DNA of 64,000 nt from Callorhinus ursinus (Eukaryota > Chordata > Mammalia > Carnivora > Otariidae), in contig NW_020312903.1 of assembly GCF_003265705.1 (NCBI RefSeq), positions 24,968,107-25,032,106 of the forward strand, written 5' to 3'. Under the pieces are notes generated by a model. That model ran no database searches. It saw only the letters and a program-made list of their open reading frames with translations, and was not told the origin of the DNA. Shown here piece by piece: positions 56,451 through 64,000 of this stretch; the stretch's first letter is position 1, and the number at the start of each line of letters is the position of its first letter. The translations under genes were made by a program, and so were the position numbers.

Positions 56451-59400
56451 ACATCTCTCTAAGTTTTCAGTGTCCAGTCTCATTCTCTCATTCTTTCTCT
56501 CTCTCATTCATTTTCTTTCTCTCTCTCTATACAGGTTTTCTTTTCTAGTACACTGTCTGAAAAATTTTAGATCTCTAGACTATCCTGAACTTTGATTTCG
56601 GTCTCCATAACTCAGCACGACTCCTAGATTCTAAGTTTTCCATCTCTACTCTGTGATCTGGAGACTATCTCCAGAAATTCAGCTGACACAATAATAGAAT
56701 TCTCCTTTTATTATCCTTCTCTCAGGGATCATATCCTGGGCTACCTTTTGCCCAATGGCTGAATAATATTGTTTTATACACTTTTGTCCAGATTCTAGTT
56801 GTTTAAGGTATGAGAATATACCAGATCCCTCTTAGTCTACAAGGGCTAGAAGCATAAGTAAAGAGTTATATTCTTAATTCTTTTTTTTCTCCAATCCATC
56901 CTGAAAACACGTTGGGTGATATTAGTTTTTCACATTAGACCTCAAAAACTTCCATTGTTTTTTTTAGTTTCCTTCATCTAGCTAAGAACTGCCATTAAAC
57001 CTTAGAGAAGAAATATTTTGTACTGACGGCTTGCAAAATGTTTGACTGACTGAATTAGATTGCCTTCCAAATCTAATGAGGAAATATAAATAAAAAAATA
57101 ATATAAGATATAGTGAGCATGGAGTTAAAACTGTTCTCCAGACTTGTCTTGAAACACTTAAAACACTGAGGTCTATTTTAGAATATCTCTTGCCAGAATC
57201 CCCATTGGCATCATTTTTTTTCAGGGATCTGGGAAAAATTTGATACATAGAGAAGTATTAGCCATACAGTATATTAAAGGGGGCAATAAGCCAAGATATG
57301 CCTGTATTGTGGTACTGAGCAGGGGAAAAGAAGATAAACCAGCTGTCTAAAACATAAAGGCAGGTGATGAGTACAAAGCAGCCAATAATAAAACAGTTAA
57401 CGGACATTTGGAAATGCACATGATGCCCATTAAAAGGAGGAACAACTCAGGATAGGTGGAAGCTGGTTATATCTGCTCTATGGCATACATTTGCCATCTT
57501 ACAGGCTTCCTTACAATATGCTACTGATATAGTTAATTGAGCAAATAAAATTCATCAAATTCAGAAGGCTGCTTAACCATGAAGTATAATGAAAAGCAAA
57601 TGTAGTGAGCTTCGAAATGGCACTGCATGTTATACTCTCCCTTTTAGAATATCATCCCCCAGAATAAAAAATACGTACATCTGGAGAAAGGACAGCTATT
57701 TTATTAAAAGAAAATCTCTTCGATAGTCTTGCCAGATAAATTTCAGTGCTCCAACAAGGCAGTGGACCTTATAAATCTAAAGAAACATTCTAAAAGAATA
57801 TTGACAACTTTTAAAATAGTTATATTTGAAAGAACTATTCTTCTTGGCATGCATTACAAAAATACATTGTATTACAAAGGTAAATAAGGGCACCTTAACC
57901 CAACTCATGAGAGTTTGCTCCTGGGAAGTGCAGCCAAATAATTTTAGGCATAACAGTATATAAAACACTATTTTATAAAAGTATCTTTTTCACTACTGTT
58001 CCCTTGCCACTTTTATTACTTTCAGCTAGTTTTGAATATTATATATAAATAAGACTTGGTTAAAATAAAAAGGAATGACACACCAAAATGTAACTGTTTA
58101 AAAGGTAGAAATAAAAATGTTGCTTGCAAAGGTTGTACATTGTAGTTGTGAAGAATCTGTAGGAACAGCACTTGGAATACTGCATATACTTACATACCAA
58201 ACACCCTAGGGCATGTAATGTAACCATTGCCCCTACTCTTTCAGAGTAAAAATGTTAAATATCTTCTGGTTTATTTCAAAAAACTGAGGGTGCATCAGGT
58301 TTCTTTTAGGAACTGAAAAGAAATATTTTCTAAAGTTCTCTTTTTAAACTATTTATTTTTATGTTTAACACAGGGTAGCAATATAATCACCTGTGACTTC
58401 AACTCAAAAACTGAGTTAAATGAATTGTTGCCTGTGATCAGAAGATAGCTCCCCTAGTTCCAGCAAAGGGAATTTTAGATATGCTAACATTCATATCCAA
58501 TCTACCAGACCACCCAGAAAACCCACTCAAATCAACAGCTTCACAAAGGTGGTCTTTATCAAATCATGCAACACTTTACTGTAAACTCTGGGGATATATC
58601 AAAATAGCTGTGTGCGTGGGTCTAGAGGAGTGGGGAAGGAGAAGAATACTGAGAGATTCAGCAAGATCTACTTATTATTCAACCTACCTGAAGACATGGA
58701 AAAGAGAATGGGGGATTAGGAAGTGTGAAAGGAAAGCAAGGGGTCTACTGATTAGCCTCCTACTATTCTGAGTATTTTATTCAGCTGCTTGGTCAGCAAC
58801 ACAAAATTCCATATGTATTATAAGCATCTGTTTAATCTACTGAGCAAAATTAGTGGTCCTGGACCACCACTTGAGGTTGTAGTGCCTTTTACATTTAGAG
58901 TGGTGCAGGGCACAGTGTTCTCAGCTGTGTACAATGGCCCTATTTTCAATTACCCAGAAACAAAATGAAACCAATAACTGAGAACCATGTTTCTCTGTGA
59001 GGAACACCTCATCCATTAGATTCAGAAATATACAGAAAATAGACCGTAACGAGATGCAACCTTCAAATATACCCCTAAAAGAAAAAAATCTGAATGAATG
59101 AATGAATTCAAAGTTTTCCTCTTTCCTATCTGTCTTCACCAGAATAGTTTTCTTTACATATTTTCTTTTACTGACATTGTTTTCATCCTGACCTCGCCAT
59201 TTGTTTTCTTTGCCAATCAGTTTTCTCAATAAAATGTTGATGTCCAGATCTACATTCCCTTCACTTCCGTATTAGCTGAGTCTCAAGAGTTCCTTTTCTT
59301 GAAATTTCATGATGAAAGGACTATTTCTGATAGCAATAGAGACTGTTGTCTAATTCTTTCTTACATATTCTTTGGTTATTGGTTTTATGAACAACACATA

Positions 59401-62400
59401 TGTTAACCTAAAATATCTTCCTCTTTCCTGTTTTAAAAGCTTAAACAGTGAAAATGACTGAATAGAAAAGCATATGTTGAAAAAGTAAGATAGATTTGTG
59501 TAAAGATGACTTTTAATTCAAGAAATTTTTTATCATTATTGAGATAAGATATGTAAAATGAGCTCCTGATTTTTAACGAAGTTGAAATTTTAGACTAAGA
59601 CTATGATTTCTGTTTGTTTTGTTATCTCAATCTTTTACCCTGCACTCATACATGCTTGCTAAACATTTTTACAACATTATGTTTCTTATTCCCCTAAAAT
59701 GCTTCCACAAAATATTTACAAGCTTTAAAGGGTGGGCAAGGATGAAGACAGAAGAAAGAAAGGAATAACTAAGCTTGATATCCAAAACTCTCGTCTATTT
59801 TTCTTATTCAATAGCTATATTTTTTTTAACGAATTAGAGAGAGTCTACAAAACTTAAAAGAAATGAGAATGAAGAAATTTTTGCTGATAATCTGCTATTA
59901 AGTAGCTGGTGAGAAACAAGATTTTTATCTAATAGAAGAGGAAGTTCAACTTTTAGTAACCTCAGCTTAAAGTTCTCATTATTAGTCAACTCTTGTACAT
60001 TCAGGATGAGTAGCATATGTATACCATAGTTATGTTAGTATTCAGTTCAGGCATAAAGGCAAAAGGGAGTGAGGTGAAGGGGAACCACTAAAAATATTTA
60101 GAAGATTCCCACTGGTCTCATAAAAAGTTCCCAGATACATCTATTGCTGCCATGAGTCTTCTCTTTGCCAAGTTCTATAATAGCAACAAGAAGCTTTTGA
60201 AATCAATCAATTCCACTATCACTGACAGATACCGCCTTAGTCACTGGAAAGGCCTGCAATGGATTTTAAAAATATGGGGGAAATTTGCACAGCCAAAATA
60301 AAATGAAATAAAGTACCATTAGATTTGCTGAAATCTATCAACAATGGGTACATATTACATGTGAGCTTGGAATACAGAATTAGGAAAATAAGCAATTTGC
60401 TAACTTTTAAAATAATCTGACTTTTCATTAATTAAATTTGGCTACTAATGGATACATTTATTTTCATATTCTTTATCATAAATAAACTAAAATCCCGCAC
60501 ATATATTTCTGGAATGGATAGAACAAAAAAGCTGCTTCTCTCAAATGCAGGTAGATAAGAGGCGAAATGTCAAAGATGAAAAATAGTCTATTATTTGTCT
60601 CTTCTCCTATAAACACCTGCTGATGGACACCATCAGATACTAACCTGGATTCTTGCAAATGTTAATGATTTACTCCTGCCTTTCCTAACAAAAGTGTTAA
60701 CTTTTACATGAGGCCATTGAAAACAAATGGTGTTAGCATTCACATACTCTTATTCCTGGGTACAACACAGCCAACTTTCCACACTTTATGACAAAAAAAC
60801 AGGCAAACAAAGCAAAACAAAACTCTTTGAAGAAACATAAATGGAAAGTTTCATAATTCTAATTGGATGGGATAGATTCATCTCCCATAAAGCCAATTTC
60901 CCTGTTTCCTATTAAACATTAAAATTGCTCATTAGAAATATATCATTTTCATAGGACAGTTTTAAAAACCATGCCCGAAAATATGTGCATTCTAGAAGTT
61001 TTATTTCTGTAATTCTTTCTGCAATAATGGCATATTTGCATTTTCTACTGTACATACCAGATTCTCATGAAACAAGATATTTGGGACTTCTCTGAGAATA
61101 ACATTAGGAAAAATAAATTCAATTGTATGTCTTACTAAGAGTTATTTAAATTATTAAACTCCCATTTTCTTTGAAATTCTCTTTTGTTTATATTCATCAA
61201 GAAGGAATCCTTAACTTTCTCCTGCCCATTCACTCTCTTTCACGCTCTCTCTCTCTCTCTCACACACACACAAAGCCTAGTTTCTACACACATTTATTTC
61301 ACCACACCTCAGCTACTAATTCACCTGCTTAATGCATCTTACTTAAAGAGTACTTTCTGAAGAGCCCAAAGCCATTAAATGATAAAATCAGATGCTATGG
61401 ATGTAGGCCTCTTCATACTGCTGAGGAAATACACAAAAATATTGCCTGATCTCTGAAAGATTCTTAGAAACACATTTACCCAGCTGAATTTACCTTTGAG
61501 GGTTAAAATAAGATAAATGGGAGGCCAGTGCTGATTTTTTCCCCACCAGCTTGCATCTCTCAGCTGAGTTTTAAGAGCTATCTTACAGAGCAAGCATGTG
61601 GAGACCATAACTGCTCCAGTGTACATAAACAAGAAAAATAATGAAAATAACACACCATGAAAACTATAATAAAGGTGAAATGACCATTTAATTGCACATC
61701 TGGCAATGCTAAGCAGTGAAAAGGAGAAAATGCTTTGCTGGAGAAACCTCAGGAGAGGTTAACATTTGCCTCTGCAGTAAAAAAGTAGAGTGTGGTCTTG
61801 ACAGGATCACTAGAACTTTGCAGAGCATTTTAATCAACAAGTAATTCTGTCAAGGAAACTTAACAGGAAAAAAAAAAAGAGACTTTTTTATATTAAGTAA
61901 ATTCAGCAGCTTTTCCTCTTGAGTTTTTCTCCAGAGGATTTGATTTAAACAAAGCATCTCTGGCAAAGAATAAGGCTTATTATTCCTTCACAGACTATTC
62001 CATATAAGTGTGAAATTACCAGTAAATCTTAAAGAGGATAGAGCAATTTCAGGCAATGCTAAACAGTGAGCTCCATTTAGATAAGCTTTGAAGTCTGCTT
62101 TTCTCTCCCATTTACATTTTACTTGTGCCATTTCTTCCCATGTGTTTGAGCCCCTCCAAAAATTCTATAAATGTACCACCAAAATGTCTACAGCAAACGA
62201 GGGTCAATACAGAGCCAATCAGAAGATGCGAAGAGTATTATAACAGATTAGAAAGGAAGTGGGAAAAAATTGAAAATAAAAGGAACAAGCAGAGTCTCAT
62301 AGCAGGAGGTAAAACACCAGCTCTGCAGGCATACTTTCACCCAATCCAGCTTGTTAATTAGCAAGAATTCATAGAGTTGAAACACATATTTGGAACTTTA

Positions 62401-64000
62401 CCACTCTCTCTCAACTTTAAGCTTTAAAAGTTCACTGAAAAACAATAAGCATTCTCTCCAACATTTAGAGACCATAAAGATGTTTAGAATCGAGCGGAAA
62501 CATAAAGCCCTAAACCTACACCACTTATTTCAAATAACTTTTTACATATCTGCCTTTTAAATCTACTTTTTTCTCCAATCCTGGCTTAGGGAAGGAGGTG
62601 GAGGGGTGGCAAATAATAAAACAGAGTAAACATAAAGCAAGGTGGAACAAGATAATGTGCCTGTGAGTGATAGTCAAAGCCTGCCACGTTCAGAGGGGGT
62701 GTAGGAAGAAGACAGCTAAGCAAGTGTGGGGCCCACAGCTGGGGTACAAGGGTGATGCTGATAACCGTGCTTGCTGGAGGCTACCTGGTGGTTTCACCTT
62801 CCATTCTTCCGGACATTTGTGCTTGCACTTAATAAAGATGCAGGACTTCTGGAGTGTCCTGAGTGATACACTCATAGGAAAGTAAGCAAAGGGAAATAAA
62901 CTCCATCCTCAGAGCCTATCTGAAAATACTGACCCAGGACCAACTCTCTTCTGAAAATGAGAACAGTGATTTTCCAGTATATTCACTTTTAGAAAGGCTG
63001 ACAAAGTCCTTCTCTTTGCAAACATGCACCTTCTTCTCTGATGCAGCTAACACATTTATTTACATATTGACCATATTGAAGGGTGGTCAACAAGTCTGAA
63101 AATATAGATGAATACATTAGATGACATATTAAAATTACGATACAATACATCCTAAAATAATAGTCTATGCCCCCAGACTTTCTGCTTCTAGTATATTTAA
63201 CAGCCTTTACTCTTAATCCCTTTCCAACAAATGCCACATCCATCTCCCCCAACACATCTTGTAATTATCCACAAATCTCCACCTATCCATTCTTAATTAT
63301 TCTTCCCTCAAGTTTCTTCCTGCCTTTGAAATTCTATCTTCTATTTCCTCAATACTCCTGCTTTTATTCCCTGCCCTCTAAAATCACTCAATGTATGAGT
63401 CTAGCTCAACACATAATTTAATGCATTTCAGTTTCTCACCTCCCCTGCTGTACACTTAAATATTAAGAGATTCCCAAATACCATAAATTATCAACAGAAA
63501 ATTATCCAGTTTTTGTTAGACATCAGATTATTGTTTTATTGGAATATCTAGAAGTTGCTAAGTACCACACCCAAGTTCTAGTTTTGATAGATCATACTTG
63601 GCAATCTAAAAATTACAGTGTACTGTTCAGAAAGGATGTGGAGATGAGATGTATGAGAAAAAAGATCTGATGAATTATGACAACTCAGGAAGCCATGACC
63701 ACACTTTATATTAGAACTAAAATGTTCTAAAATCAAGTGATAATTATAAGAGACTATGACATAATTTTAAAAGCTGCAACTTAATGGAGATGATACACAC
63801 GATAATTTCTAAAGCTATTCATCAGGGCATACATCAGGATTTTTTAATGCATTATATTTAACCTAGCTAATCATAGTAGAGAACATTAGCTTCTCCAAAC
63901 ATTTAAAAGGAAAGGCGAATATATACTGTATGCTCCTGAAAATACATATGCTGTCATCCTAGCAATGAAAAAACAGGAGCATCATCACATAGCAGCATCT
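56451..64000. other. Long repeat-poor block upstream of NAV3
   Basis: About 7.5 kb in which I recognise no Can-SINE, recent L1, MIR or exon. The first few hundred bases may still be ancient L1 5'UTR. 61.3-62.9 kb in particular has balanced composition and short repeated motifs. ORFs here (longest 102 codons at 58921-59229) show no recognisable domain or splice context. Confidence 0.5.
61245..61273. repeat. (CT)n(CA)n microsatellite
   Basis: A CT run followed directly by a CA run. Confidence 0.95.

Noticed and set aside
62667..62885. GC-richer segment with a 72-codon ORF and an AATAAA
   Set aside because: No recognisable protein and no splice signals; AATAAA alone is common in this AT-rich DNA.

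Overview
The window is a non-coding-rich stretch of a mammalian, specifically carnivoran, nuclear genome. The diagnosis rests on at least sixteen tRNA-derived Can-SINE insertions in both orientations. They have the 'CACCTGGGTGGCTCAG' head, a CT-rich middle and an AATAAA/A-rich tail. The SINE heads are not the dog-type (SINEC_Cf) or cat-type variants, so a non-canid caniform (bear, seal or mustelid lineage) is the best guess. There are no bacterial-style genes, no operons and no CRISPR. Nearly all open reading frames are chance ORFs or decayed transposon reading frames.

The one host protein-coding feature I can support is a single exon on the minus strand at 47765-48007. It encodes the first 81 residues of neuron navigator 3 (NAV3), with an in-frame stop 45 nt upstream of the ATG and a consensus donor (AAG|gttagt) in phase 0. 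The rest of NAV3 lies beyond the left edge, so about 1-47764 is read as part of the large intron after the first coding exon, and 48110-64000 as 5' flank or an upstream 5'UTR intron.

Layout. 1-3812: a 5'-complete but mutated L1 on the minus strand, cut by the window edge. 4-10 kb: an L1 3' end, an L2 carrying two nested Can-SINEs, a purine microsatellite and a Tigger transposase fossil. 10.3-11.1 kb: a young SINE, then an L1 3' end with a 100-N assembly gap inside a poly-G run. 11-17.4 kb: mostly unique sequence with MIR, L2 and one SINE. 17.4-18.8 kb: a composite L1 flanked by 85-bp direct repeats. 18.8-30 kb: SINEs, an LTR-like fossil, an ancient L1 and a 10-N gap. 30-41 kb: two related ORF2-bearing L1s, hAT fossils and microsatellites. 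41-47.7 kb: SINEs, MIR, L2 and two L1 3' ends. 47.7-48.1 kb: the NAV3 exon. 50.5-51 kb: an inverted (twin-primed) L1. 52.7-56.5 kb: remains of ancient L1 on the minus strand, interrupted by three SINEs and a small L1. 56.9-64 kb: long repeat-poor DNA upstream of NAV3, a reasonable place to look for regulatory elements.

I found no previously undescribed multi-gene system. The most unusual structures are the 85-bp duplication around a chimeric L1, the twin-primed L1 whose inversion junction coincides with the truncation point of a second L1, the nested opposite-strand SINEs with two resolvable target-site duplications, and a near-identical 18-bp motif pair in the repeat-poor upstream block. Repeat subfamily names come from recognition by eye, not from a database search.
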